Shown: positions 1-5,858 of the stretch, in pieces
How the letters are laid out: each line of letters starts with the position of its first letter
How positions within the stretch are numbered: the stretch's first letter is position 1
DNA from: an uncultured Bacillota bacterium
Lineage (GTDB): Bacteria > Bacillota > Clostridia > Caldicoprobacterales > UBA3941
Length of the DNA: 6,052 nucleotides
Assembly: GCA_937960725.1 (NCBI GenBank)
Contig: CALGOY010000301.1
Location: 1 to 6,052, forward strand
Direction of reading: 5' to 3'
Notes under the pieces: model-generated
What the model was told of the DNA's origin: nothing
Databases searched by the model: none
The model's input: the letters and a program-made list of their open reading frames with translations, nothing else
Position numbers and translations under genes: made by a program

Positions 1-198
1 GCTATACCCTCCCTGGGGACCCTTTACACTCTTAACCAATCCAGCTTTCCTAAGGCTAGAGAATACTTGTTCCAAGTAGCCCACAGATAAATTCTGCCGC
101 TCCGCTATGCTATTTAAAGGAATTTGCTCTCCTGTAGAATGGATTGCTAAATCTACCATAGCCCGCAACCCATACTGTCCTTTTGTAGAAATCTTCAT
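1..198 (-). CDS. Rrf2-family (IscR/CymR-like) transcriptional regulator, N-terminal part, runs off the left edge
   Basis: The 66 visible codons encode a protein beginning MKISTKGQYGLRAMVDLA, the signature start of Rrf2-family winged-helix regulators. A helix-turn-helix follows at about residues 25-55 (LNSIAERQNLSVGYLEQVFSSL), then the wing motif KGPQGGYS at 59-66. Members sense iron-sulfur cluster, cysteine or redox status and bind DNA as dimers. The Cys ligands that would separate an IscR-like cluster protein from a CymR-like one normally lie near residues 90-105 and are outside the window, so the subtype is open. The start is supported by a GAGGTG Shine-Dalgarno site six bases upstream and by agreement with the family's usual N-terminus. 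In Clostridia such genes often precede cysteine desulfurase and iron-sulfur scaffold genes; whether that holds here cannot be seen. Transcription is divergent from the ligase gene. Confidence 0.93.
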   Translation of the reverse strand, partial: MKISTKGQYGLRAMVDLAIHSTGEQIPLNSIAERQNLSVGYLEQVFSSLRKAGLVKSVKGPQGGYS

Positions 199-211
199 GC
201 TGCACACCTCA

Positions 212-226
212 ATTTACCAAGTAAAT
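212..226. promoter_or_regulatory. Candidate autoregulatory operator in the Rrf2 gene leader
   Basis: There is a perfect inverted repeat with 6-base arms, ATTTAC and GTAAAT, around a 3-base spacer CAA. It lies between the predicted transcription start of the Rrf2 gene and its Shine-Dalgarno site, about +11 to +25. Rrf2 proteins bind dyad sites as dimers and often repress their own gene, so an autorepression site is a reasonable inference. The match is by position and symmetry only; I did not compare it with a measured binding matrix. Confidence 0.45.
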
Positions 227-243
227 CTATATGTTTAGTAAAA

Positions 244-272
244 ATAATACTACAAATTGAAGAAACTGTCAA
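244..272 (-). promoter_or_regulatory. Sigma-A-type promoter of the Rrf2 regulator gene
   Basis: Read on the minus strand, a consensus -35 box TTGACA (267-272) is separated by exactly 17 bases from the -10 box TATTAT (244-249). The predicted start is near 237, giving a leader of about 40 bases before the ATG at 198. The fit to the housekeeping consensus is very good, so this should be a strong promoter unless repressed. Confidence 0.82.
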
Positions 273-303
273 CATGAAATTTATAAAAAGCAATATCTTA
301 GTA

Positions 304-316
304 TTCCAATTTGGAA
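304..316. repeat. Short dyad TTCCAA-T-TTGGAA between the divergent promoters
   Basis: Two perfect 6-base arms flank a single T. The dyad lies about 30 bases upstream of the Rrf2 -35 box and about 25 bases upstream of the candidate ligase -35 box. It could bind a regulator acting on either gene, but the protein is unknown and a 13-base dyad in AT-rich DNA can arise by chance. Confidence 0.3.
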
Positions 317-341
317 ATAAAAAATAATCGCCGATGATGCC

Positions 342-370
342 TTTCCATATCTTCTATTTTATGTTATAAT
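342..370 (+). promoter_or_regulatory. Candidate extended -10 promoter of the ligase gene
   Basis: The consensus -10 box TATAAT (365-370) is preceded by TGT, giving the extended form TGnTATAAT. A weak -35 box TTTCCA (342-347, four of six matches) lies 17 bases upstream. The predicted start near 377 would leave an untranslated leader of about 170 bases, long for a simple gene. I found no better promoter closer to the start codon, although weak ones cannot be excluded. Confidence 0.55.
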
Positions 371-420
371 CTTATTAAAATATTTATACGTTCCTAAAAT
401 CAGAATAAGTTTTTAATAAG
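371..420 (+). repeat. 10-base inverted repeat at the start of the ligase leader
   Basis: CTTATTAAAA (371-380) and TTTTAATAAG (411-420) are perfect reverse complements around a 30-base loop. The right arm can also pair over 8 bases with a second CTTATTAA further downstream at 472-479, so two mutually exclusive hairpins are possible. All pairs but one or two are A-T, so the helices would be weak. A role in RNA folding or protein binding is inference only. Confidence 0.35.
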
Positions 421-448
421 TATATTGTATCAAAAATAATAACATTTG

Positions 449-524
449 GTAGTACGGTGCTTATACGGTTGCTTATTAATTACAAAGGCAATCATCTATA
501 TAAATAAACAATATTGTAGTACGG
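449..524 (+). repeat. Short direct repeats in the ligase leader (GTAGTACGG x2, tandem TACGG units)
   Basis: GTAGTACGG occurs at 449-457 and again at 516-524. Within the first copy a near-tandem pair begins: TACGGTGCTTA (453-463) followed directly by TACGGTTGCTTA (464-475). The second GTAGTACGG overlaps a 10-base palindrome, ACAATATTGT (508-517), and ends only 21 bases before the start codon. Repeats of this kind may be binding sites for a regulator of the ligase gene, but none matches an operator I know. Confidence 0.35.
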
Positions 525-530
525 AAGAAT

Positions 531-535
531 GGGGG
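531..535 (+). promoter_or_regulatory. Weak G-run ribosome binding site of the ligase gene
   Basis: GGGGG lies 10 bases before the ATG at 546 and is followed by a run of seven T. It can pair with the anti-Shine-Dalgarno CCUCC with one G-U wobble. It is weaker than the GGAGG and GAGGTG sites of the other genes in the window. The ATG is still the best start: no alternative start with a better site lies just upstream in frame, and the protein begins as expected for the family. Confidence 0.5.
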
Positions 536-545
536 TTTTTTTATT

Positions 546-2114
546 ATGCCTATCACAGAAATGCTTTTCTTAAATGCACAGATGTATCCAGATGAAGTCA
601 GTTTAATAGAAAGAGATCCTGGCGCAGGAATACGCAGGGAAATTACATGGAAAGAATTTGAACAGCAGTCTAATTGTATTGCCAACGCCTTACTAAATCG
701 CGGAATTAAACAAGGGGATAAGGTTGCTTTATTGATGACTAATTGTTTAGAATGGCTTCCTGTATATTTCGGCATCCTAAAAACAGGAGCTTTGGCAGTG
801 CCTTTAAATTTTAGATTTACTAGCCAAGAGATTAAAAAATGCTTAGAAGCGGTAGAAACAAAAGCCCTAATCTATGGCCCTGAATTTATAGAGCGCATAG
901 ACGAAATTGTAAATAAAATGGATTGTGTTGAAAGCTATATATTTGTCGGAAAAGAGAATACACCAGATTATGCTGAAAGCTATTTCGATATATTGCAAAA
1001 TTCTTCTGACAGTCCTCCCAATATAGCTATTAGCAACGATGACGAAGCAGCCCTATATTTTACATCTGGCACTACCGGCACCCCAAAACCCATAACCTTA
1101 ACCCACGGGAACTTAGTTTCAGCTTGCATTACTGAAAATCGCCATCACATGCAGACTCGGGAAGATAATTTTCTGTGCATCCCACCCCTCTACCATACTG
1201 GTGCAAAGATGCATTGGTTTGGAAGTCTGCTTGTTGCATCTAAGGCGGTTATACTTCGAGGAGTGAAACCCCAGTGGATTTTGGAGGCCGTATCAGAAGA
1301 ACAGGCTACCATAGTGTGGCTCTTAGTGCCTTGGGCGCAAGACATCCTAGATGCTATTGAAAGCGGAGAAGTAGATTTAAATGATTATAAGCTGGATCAG
1401 TGGCGGCTTATGCATATCGGTGCACAGCCCGTGCCTCCCAGCCTTATCAAAAAGTGGAAAAGCTACTTCCCCTGGCAGCTCTATGATACCAATTATGGTT
1501 TAAGCGAAGCTACCGGCCCTGGCTGTATTCATCTAGGCGTTGAAAATATTCATAAGGTGGGAGCTATAGGGCTTCCAGGCTATAATTGGGAAGCCTGCAT
1601 AGTGGACGAAGATGGCAATCCAGTTCCTCAGGGAGAAGTGGGGGAATTGATTGTAAAGGGCCCTGGGGTTATGAAAGGCTATTACAACAACCCAGAAGCT
1701 ACAAGCAAAGTCATCAAGGACGGCTGGCTCTATACCGGAGATATGGCACGGCAGGATGAAGACGGGTTTATATATCTGGTTGACCGAAAAAAAGACGTTA
1801 TAATATCTGGAGGCGAAAATATATTCCCTGTAGAAGTGGAAAATTACCTCCAAGCCCATGAAGATATCAAAGATGTAGCAGTAATCGGAATGCCCCACGA
1901 GCGATTAGGTGAAATTCCAGTAGCTATTGTAGAAGCTAAGCCGGATAGGCAGCTTTCTGAAGACTCCTTACTGAAATACTGCCAGGCGCTGCCTAGATAC
2001 AAGCGCCCGTGCAAAATAATCTTCGATAAGATTCCTCGAAATCCAACCGGAAAGATTGAAAAAACTAAACTTAGGGAAAAGTGGTGCGGCATAAAAGCCA
2101 GCGTGTTTATATAA
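546..2114 (+). CDS. Class I adenylate-forming enzyme, acyl-CoA synthetase (AMP-dependent synthetase and ligase) family
   Basis: The 522-residue protein has the full ANL-superfamily set of motifs and the usual length for a stand-alone acyl- or aryl-CoA ligase. The phosphate-binding loop is at 173-181 (TSGTTGTPK), PPLYHTG at 213-219, the adenine-site GAQP at 292-295, and the YGLSEATGPG motif at 317-325. YTGD with the ribose-binding Asp is at 396-399, and DRKKD at the hinge 413-417 leads into SGGENIFP. The C-terminal catalytic Lys is K503 in NPTGK. Such enzymes adenylate a carboxylate with ATP and pass it to CoA in the cytoplasm. There is no carrier domain or signal peptide, so a free CoA ligase is more likely than a peptide-synthetase module. 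The substrate cannot be read from sequence; fatty, aromatic, succinylbenzoate or carnitine-like acids are all possible. One oddity is Pro at 182, where most members have Gly or Ala after PK. The gene stands alone between its own promoter and terminator. Confidence 0.93.
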   Translation: MPITEMLFLNAQMYPDEVSLIERDPGAGIRREITWKEFEQQSNCIANALLNRGIKQGDKVALLMTNCLEWLPVYFGILKTGALAVPLNFRFTSQEIKKCLEAVETKALIYGPEFIERIDEIVNKMDCVESYIFVGKENTPDYAESYFDILQNSSDSPPNIAISNDDEAALYFTSGTTGTPKPITLTHGNLVSACITENRHHMQTREDNFLCIPPLYHTGAKMHWFGSLLVASKAVILRGVKPQWILEAVSEEQATIVWLLVPWAQDILDAIESGEVDLNDYKLDQWRLMHIGAQPVPPSLIKKWKSYFPWQLYDTNYGLSEATGPGCIHLGVENIHKVGAIGLPGYNWEACIVDEDGNPVPQGEVGELIVKGPGVMKGYYNNPEATSKVIKDGWLYTGDMARQDEDGFIYLVDRKKDVIISGGENIFPVEVENYLQAHEDIKDVAVIGMPHERLGEIPVAIVEAKPDRQLSEDSLLKYCQALPRYKRPCKIIFDKIPRNPTGKIEKTKLREKWCGIKASVFI

Positions 2115-2128
2115 CAATTTGATAAAAG

Positions 2129-2164
2129 ACCGGGATTTTAAATAAATCCCGGTTTTATTTTTTT
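2129..2164 (+). terminator. Intrinsic terminator of the ligase gene
   Basis: A perfect 10-base stem, ACCGGGATTT (2129-2138) and AAATCCCGGT (2144-2153), encloses the 5-base loop TAAAT. It is followed by a T-rich tract with one A interruption. It begins 15 bases after the ligase stop codon, so the ligase is probably transcribed alone and ytaF needs its own promoter. Confidence 0.92.
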
Positions 2165-2275
2165 ATTGATAATTTATAAGTCTATATGAATTTTTTCCAA
2201 TACATTGATTAGAACACAATCTCCATACGATGAATAGTATGTATATCAGATTGCGCAAATATGGAGGATTGATGG
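2165..2275 (+). other. Short AT-rich upstream region of ytaF
   Basis: These 111 bases separate the ligase terminator from ytaF. A clear GGAGG (2263-2267) lies eight bases before the ATG at 2276 and fixes the start; another ATG at 2272 is in a different frame. I could not identify a convincing sigma-A promoter. CATACGAT at 2224-2231 resembles a sigma-E -10 box, but no matching -35 box is seen. I see no manganese-riboswitch-like (yybP-ykoY) pattern. Confidence 0.5.
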
Positions 2276-2854
2276 ATGGATATACTATCTTCACTTTTAT
2301 TTGCAATTTCCGCAAATGCGGATAATTTTGTTGTAGGATTATCATACGGCATAAAAAAAGTAAAAATAGGGCTGGCAAGCAATTTTCTAATCGCTTTAGT
2401 ATCTTTATTGGGAACAGTTATATCCATGTCCATTAGTAAAATTATTGTTAACTTCATACCAGAAAACATATCGAATTTAATAGGAAGTATCATGTTAATC
2501 CTAATAGGAGGCTGGACTATTGTAAAATCTCTACTAAAGAGTGCAGATTCTGATAGCATTTTAGAAAACCCGGAAAAAATAGATAAAGATAATTCTTCAA
2601 ATATAGATATAAAAGAATCAGTGGTTTTGGCCCTTGCATTGACCGTAAATAATAGCGGGCTTGGTATTGGCGCAGCTGCCACTGGGCTTAATATTATCAC
2701 AACATCGCTTCTTACATTTGTTTTTAGTCTGCTAATGATTACAGTCGGATATTTTTTAGGCTCGCAATGTCTATCAAAGATATTTAGTAAAAGGGCAACG
2801 ATTATATCTGGCGCAATTATTATTGCTTTAGGAATATTCGAAATATTTGTTTGA
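2276..2854 (+). CDS. ytaF: YtaF-type sporulation membrane protein, MntP/DUF204 superfamily
   Basis: The 192-residue, very hydrophobic protein has about six membrane segments (near 3-25, 31-55, 65-87, 113-135, 142-165 and 173-192). A polar loop at 88-112 splits it into two three-helix halves, the architecture of the MntP manganese-exporter family. The first half carries the conserved ANADNFVVGLSYG motif (13-25) with D16. The equivalent part of the second half is TVNNSGLGIGAA (123-134), with Asn where MntP has Asp. The N-terminal pattern and length agree best with YtaF, annotated in Bacillus and Clostridia as a sporulation membrane protein of unknown biochemical role. Metal transport is inferred from fold only. 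A good GGAGG site supports the start. The gene looks more AT-rich than its neighbours. It is transcribed alone and converges on the penicillin-binding protein gene; in Bacillus subtilis ytaF sits beside mutM and coaE, which are absent here. Confidence 0.85.
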   Translation: MDILSSLLFAISANADNFVVGLSYGIKKVKIGLASNFLIALVSLLGTVISMSISKIIVNFIPENISNLIGSIMLILIGGWTIVKSLLKSADSDSILENPEKIDKDNSSNIDIKESVVLALALTVNNSGLGIGAAATGLNIITTSLLTFVFSLLMITVGYFLGSQCLSKIFSKRATIISGAIIIALGIFEIFV

Positions 2855-2862
2855 ATAAAAAC

Positions 2863-2902
2863 ACAAAAAGACCTTGAAAGCTTCGCTTCAAGGTCTTTTT
2901 GT
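2863..2902. terminator. Bidirectional terminator shared by ytaF and the penicillin-binding protein gene
   Basis: A perfect 16-base inverted repeat, ACAAAAAGACCTTGAA (2863-2878) and TTCAAGGTCTTTTTGT (2887-2902), encloses the 8-base loop AGCTTCGC. The stem carries A runs on the left and T runs on the right, so each strand ends in a U tract. It sits nine bases after the ytaF stop and twelve bases after the stop of the convergent gene, so it can end both transcripts. Confidence 0.93.
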
Positions 2903-2913
2903 AAAATCGGCAA

Positions 2914-5652
2914 CTAGGATTGTGAGCTTTCAGTTTGGTTTAGAATATCGCTCCCGTTATTGCTGCCTCCGTTATTGCCTCCTCCATTATTTTTATGCCC
3001 ACTTTCATTATCTTTAGAACCATTATTGTTATCTTTTTTATTACCATCTTTAGGGGCATTATGATGACCATTGTTATGATCATTGCCATGATCTCTGCCT
3101 TCATCTCTCTTATCGCCATTATTATGTTTGCCGTTTTCATTATTATTTTTATCTTTTTTGTCATCTTTTCCCGGGAAAAGATCTTCTAAATAATCCCATA
3201 TATCTTCAAGGGAGCCATCCCACTCGTCTAAGAAGTCAGGTATTTGTGGTTCAGTATGAATATCACAGAAGTACCCTGCATACTGTGGGTTAGTTGGATC
3301 TAAATTCTCGATATCTCCCGGGCTGAAACCAGTATAAGCATCTGGCAGCCATTTTGCTATCTGATCCGCCGACAGCTGCCTATAGGGTGAATCAGGCTCT
3401 AGGAAATATACACTTTTCGCTACAATGGATTCTTCAGGACAGTAATCATTGGGGAACTTGCCCGAATCCGCGCATATTTGTATAACCCCGTGGCGAGTGC
3501 AAGTCTTTTTCGGGACAGATTCTGCTGTAAACCAGTCGGTAACCACATCTTTAGAGGGGCAGTTAGGCCCTGCTAAATTCCCCGATATTTTGCAGACGCT
3601 CTTTCTAACTAATCCCAACTCCTCAGGGGTCTTGTCTATAATAGCTTTGTCTGTCAGGCCTTTTTCTTGATGAATCCTAGCCATGAAGGCCTGCCATAGG
3701 GGTGCAGCATGAGTTCCTCCTTGGGCTTTGTTGGATAAAGGTTTTCCCTCGTCATGGCCTATCCATACAAATCCCGCATAATATGGAGTAAATCCTGCAA
3801 AGGTGACGCCCTTGTGATCCGAGTTAGTTCCTGTCTTTCCTGCTACTGTTATGCCTTCAATCTTCGCATTTTTTCCTGTCCCGCCCTTTATAGCATCGAT
3901 CATCATGTCGGTCAGCAGCCAAGCTGTGGACTCCTTAAAGACCCTTCTTTTTACTTGATTCTGTGTGCGGTCTATAATCACATTGCCATCCCTATCTACA
4001 ACTTTCAATACAGAAATAGGCTCAATATAAACTCCTCCATTGGCAATAGCACCAAAGGCAGCAGTCATTTCGACCGGAGTAATCGATGTAGTACCTAGAG
4101 CCAATGAAGAACCATTGGCAGAAACCCGGTCAATATTTATGCCCAGCTGTCCTAAATAGTTTCTCGATTCCTCAAAGCCTACGTCATAGGTAAGGGTCTG
4201 AGCCGCTACGACATTTAGGGATCTTACCAAGCCGTGCCGCATGGTAGTGGGGCCTGTATATCCCCCACCCCCATAGTTTTTGGGGAACTTCTGCTTTGCA
4301 TCCCAACCTTGTATCGTAACAGGAATATTGTGATATATGCTGGCTGGGGATTTACCATTTTCTAATGCTGGGCCATATACAGCAATAGGCTTAATCGTAG
4401 AACCTACCATGACGGGAGAAGTAGCTCTATTAAGCTCCCTCTTTTTAGTAGGAGCAGTACGTCCCCCCACTATTGCCCTAAGCTGACCGGTACGATAATC
4501 TAACACTACTGCAGCAGCCTGAGGCTGTGGCAAGCTAGTATCCCCAGAAACGGTTACTGCATCCTCCTCGTTGGCAGTGCTCGGGTATTTATCCCAGTTA
4601 TACAAGGTCTCCTCAACAGCTTTCTGCACCTGCGGGTCAACAGTGGTATAAATTTTTAATCCGTTGGAGTATATATATTCCTCTGCTTTTTGCCTTCCCT
4701 CTTCATCATCGTTCCAGCCCTTAATCTTTATCAGCTCATCTCTTACTTCATACAAGGCATATTCTACAAAATGCGCCATATCGTACATCTTAAATCTCGT
4801 AGCTTCTTTATTTATCGTTACTTTCTCTTGCTTAGCAGCCTCATACTCCTCCTGGGTTATAAAACCACTTTCTAGCATCTCCGCTAATACTAACTGGGCC
4901 CGCTCTTCCGTAAGGTTTTGTTGAGATTCATTGTAATTTTTCCGCGGATTATAGCGGGTAGGGCTCTTAGGAACTGCTGCTAAAATTGCACACTCTTTTA
5001 ACGTTAGATCATCTAAATTTTCCTTTCCAAAATAATCCATAGCAGCTGCCTTAACCCCATAGTTTCCTTCCCCTAGATTGATGGTATTCAAATATGCTTC
5101 CAGAATTTCTTCTTTAGAATATTGCCTTTCTAACTTAATGGACAAATAGGCCTCCTGGATTTTTCTTTTATAGGTCTGCTCGGGGGAAAGATACAGAGTC
5201 TTAACTAGCTGCTGCGTAATAGTGCTGGCTCCCTGCAGCCGTCCTCCTGTTAAATTATTGATAACCGCGCCTACCAAACGCCTAAAGTCTATCCCCTTAT
5301 GATCCCAAAATCGCTTATCCTCTATCGCAATAAAAGCATTTTCTAACTTTTCCGGTATTTCATCAATGCTTGCCCAAATTCGGTTCTCATATCCAAAATA
5401 TTCAGTAATAGGATTGCCATTTATATCATAGAAAAAGGATGTTTCACTCTGTTCTTCGATCTTCGACAAATCTAAAGGTGGAGCCTCATCGATATATGAT
5501 TTTACAATCCACCCACCACCTACGGCAACAACAAGGCATAACATGGCAAACGTTAAAAACATAAATTTGAGTATATTTCTTTCCTTTTTTGTACGGGCAG
5601 CTTTTCTTACATTTTGCCTTTTTTCTAATTGCCTTTTCTCTAGCTGTGCCAT
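2914..5652 (-). CDS. Class A penicillin-binding protein (PBP1A/PonA-like), bifunctional peptidoglycan glycosyltransferase/transpeptidase
   Basis: The 912-residue protein polymerises lipid II glycan strands and cross-links their peptides on the outer face of the membrane. A Lys/Arg-rich cytoplasmic start (1-28) precedes one membrane anchor (about 28-50). The GT51 glycosyltransferase spans about 75-250: catalytic E111 in EDKRFWDHKG, GASTITQQLVK (141-151), and RKIQEAYL with probable second Glu E167. The transpeptidase spans about 376-660, with S418-T-I-K421, S478-L-N480 and K606-T-G608 all intact. An extension follows with two similar Cys motifs: C687 and C698 in VCKISGNLAGPNCP, and C727 and C738 in ICADSGKFPNDYCP. 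Two further Cys are C718 and C796. The tail at 829-900 is low complexity, rich in Asn, Lys, Asp, Gly and His. GAGGTG eight bases upstream supports the start. The gene has its own promoter and a shared terminator. The length is typical once the tail is included. Function is highly confident; which paralogue it is cannot be told. Confidence 0.96.
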   Translation of the reverse strand: MAQLEKRQLEKRQNVRKAARTKKERNILKFMFLTFAMLCLVVAVGGGWIVKSYIDEAPPLDLSKIEEQSETSFFYDINGNPITEYFGYENRIWASIDEIPEKLENAFIAIEDKRFWDHKGIDFRRLVGAVINNLTGGRLQGASTITQQLVKTLYLSPEQTYKRKIQEAYLSIKLERQYSKEEILEAYLNTINLGEGNYGVKAAAMDYFGKENLDDLTLKECAILAAVPKSPTRYNPRKNYNESQQNLTEERAQLVLAEMLESGFITQEEYEAAKQEKVTINKEATRFKMYDMAHFVEYALYEVRDELIKIKGWNDDEEGRQKAEEYIYSNGLKIYTTVDPQVQKAVEETLYNWDKYPSTANEEDAVTVSGDTSLPQPQAAAVVLDYRTGQLRAIVGGRTAPTKKRELNRATSPVMVGSTIKPIAVYGPALENGKSPASIYHNIPVTIQGWDAKQKFPKNYGGGGYTGPTTMRHGLVRSLNVVAAQTLTYDVGFEESRNYLGQLGINIDRVSANGSSLALGTTSITPVEMTAAFGAIANGGVYIEPISVLKVVDRDGNVIIDRTQNQVKRRVFKESTAWLLTDMMIDAIKGGTGKNAKIEGITVAGKTGTNSDHKGVTFAGFTPYYAGFVWIGHDEGKPLSNKAQGGTHAAPLWQAFMARIHQEKGLTDKAIIDKTPEELGLVRKSVCKISGNLAGPNCPSKDVVTDWFTAESVPKKTCTRHGVIQICADSGKFPNDYCPEESIVAKSVYFLEPDSPYRQLSADQIAKWLPDAYTGFSPGDIENLDPTNPQYAGYFCDIHTEPQIPDFLDEWDGSLEDIWDYLEDLFPGKDDKKDKNNNENGKHNNGDKRDEGRDHGNDHNNGHHNAPKDGNKKDNNNGSKDNESGHKNNGGGNNGGSNNGSDILNQTESSQS
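2953..3168 (-). repeat. Low-complexity coding segment: disordered tail of the penicillin-binding protein
   Basis: This stretch encodes residues 829-900, about 72 residues almost entirely Asn, Lys, Asp, Gly, His, Glu and Ser, with six His. There is no exact long repeat unit; it is a compositional run. It lies outside the membrane at the end of the protein and should be disordered. Similar tails are common on clostridial PBP1A proteins. Open frames on the opposite strand here are only shadows of this biased composition. Confidence 0.8.
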
Positions 5653-5675
5653 ATCTTTATCACCTCACCTTCCCC

Positions 5676-5705
5676 ATTCTACCATAAAAATATGTACAAT
5701 GTATA
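5676..5705 (-). promoter_or_regulatory. Candidate extended -10 promoter of the penicillin-binding protein gene
   Basis: On the minus strand, TAGAAT (5676-5681) is preceded by TGG, forming an extended -10 box. A -35 candidate TATACA (5700-5705) lies 18 bases upstream with four of six matches. The predicted start near 5669 would give a leader of only about 17 bases, just enough for the GAGGTG ribosome binding site. Confidence 0.55.
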
Positions 5706-5709
5706 AACA

Positions 5710-5723
5710 AAATGTTAACATTT
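5710..5723. repeat. 14-base perfect palindrome upstream of the penicillin-binding protein promoter
   Basis: AAATGTTAACATTT is identical on both strands. It lies just upstream of the candidate -35 box, where an activator or repressor might bind. The regulator is unknown, and AT-rich palindromes of this length do occur by chance. Confidence 0.35.
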
Positions 5724-5800
5724 AATTTAATAAATTTGGAAATATTGATTTAAAGCTTGCAAATTCCTAAGATATTGGGATAGCGATTCTTATAAATATA

Positions 5801-5832
5801 GCCATAAAAAGAAAGCGGCACATCTGTGCCGC
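5801..5832 (-). terminator. Intrinsic terminator of the minus-strand gene entering from the right edge
   Basis: The inverted repeat GCGGCACA (5815-5822) and TGTGCCGC (5825-5832) forms a GC-rich stem of seven to eight pairs with a 2-4 base loop. On the minus strand it is followed by a T-rich tract, TTTCTTTTT; on the plus strand no T run follows. It starts 17 bases after the stop of the gene ending at 5850 and separates that gene from the penicillin-binding protein promoter. Confidence 0.88.
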
Positions 5833-5835
5833 CTT

Positions 5836-5858
5836 AAAAGATAAATCCTCTATCTTTT
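5836..5858. repeat. 8-base inverted repeat spanning the stop codon of the right-edge gene
   Basis: AAAAGATA (5836-5843) and TATCTTTT (5851-5858) pair perfectly around a 7-base loop, with the TAG stop (5850-5852 on the minus strand) at the loop edge. It sits just before the stronger terminator hairpin and may be a weak accessory stem or chance. Confidence 0.25.

Larger units (their letters stand above)
199..545. other. Divergent intergenic region between the Rrf2 and ligase genes
   Basis: This stretch of about 350 AT-rich bases carries no convincing gene in either strand. It holds the Rrf2 promoter and candidate operator on the left, a small dyad at 304-316, the candidate ligase promoter at 342-370, and a leader of about 170 bases with several short direct and inverted repeats (371-545). 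I looked for T-box, riboswitch-like and tRNA-like patterns in the leader and did not recognise any. Confidence 0.7.

Noticed and set aside
371..545. T-box or known riboswitch in the ligase leader
   Set aside because: No T-box sequence, no terminator hairpin with a U tract and no recognisable aptamer core is present.
476..775. Minus-strand open frame over the ligase leader and gene start
   Set aside because: It overlaps the ligase N-terminus in antisense, and its product resembles no family I know.
2224..2231. CATACGAT as a sigma-E -10 box for ytaF
   Set aside because: It matches the -10 pattern in seven of eight positions, but no acceptable -35 box lies 13-15 bases upstream, so a promoter call is not supported.
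2209..2913. Minus-strand open frame covering ytaF, 234 codons
   Set aside because: It is antisense to ytaF, whose product has family-level motifs and a good ribosome binding site. The antisense product shows no recognisable domain and also spans the shared terminator.
2995..3189. Plus-strand open frame encoding an Ile/Met/Phe-rich 'membrane protein'
   Set aside because: It lies opposite the Asn/Lys/Asp-rich tail of the penicillin-binding protein; the hydrophobic composition is the reverse complement of that bias. It has no ribosome binding site.
5733..5744. AATTTGGAAATA shared with 308-319 as a common regulatory box
   Set aside because: A 12-base match between two AT-rich intergenic regions is expected about once by chance in 6 kb, and the surrounding sequence differs.
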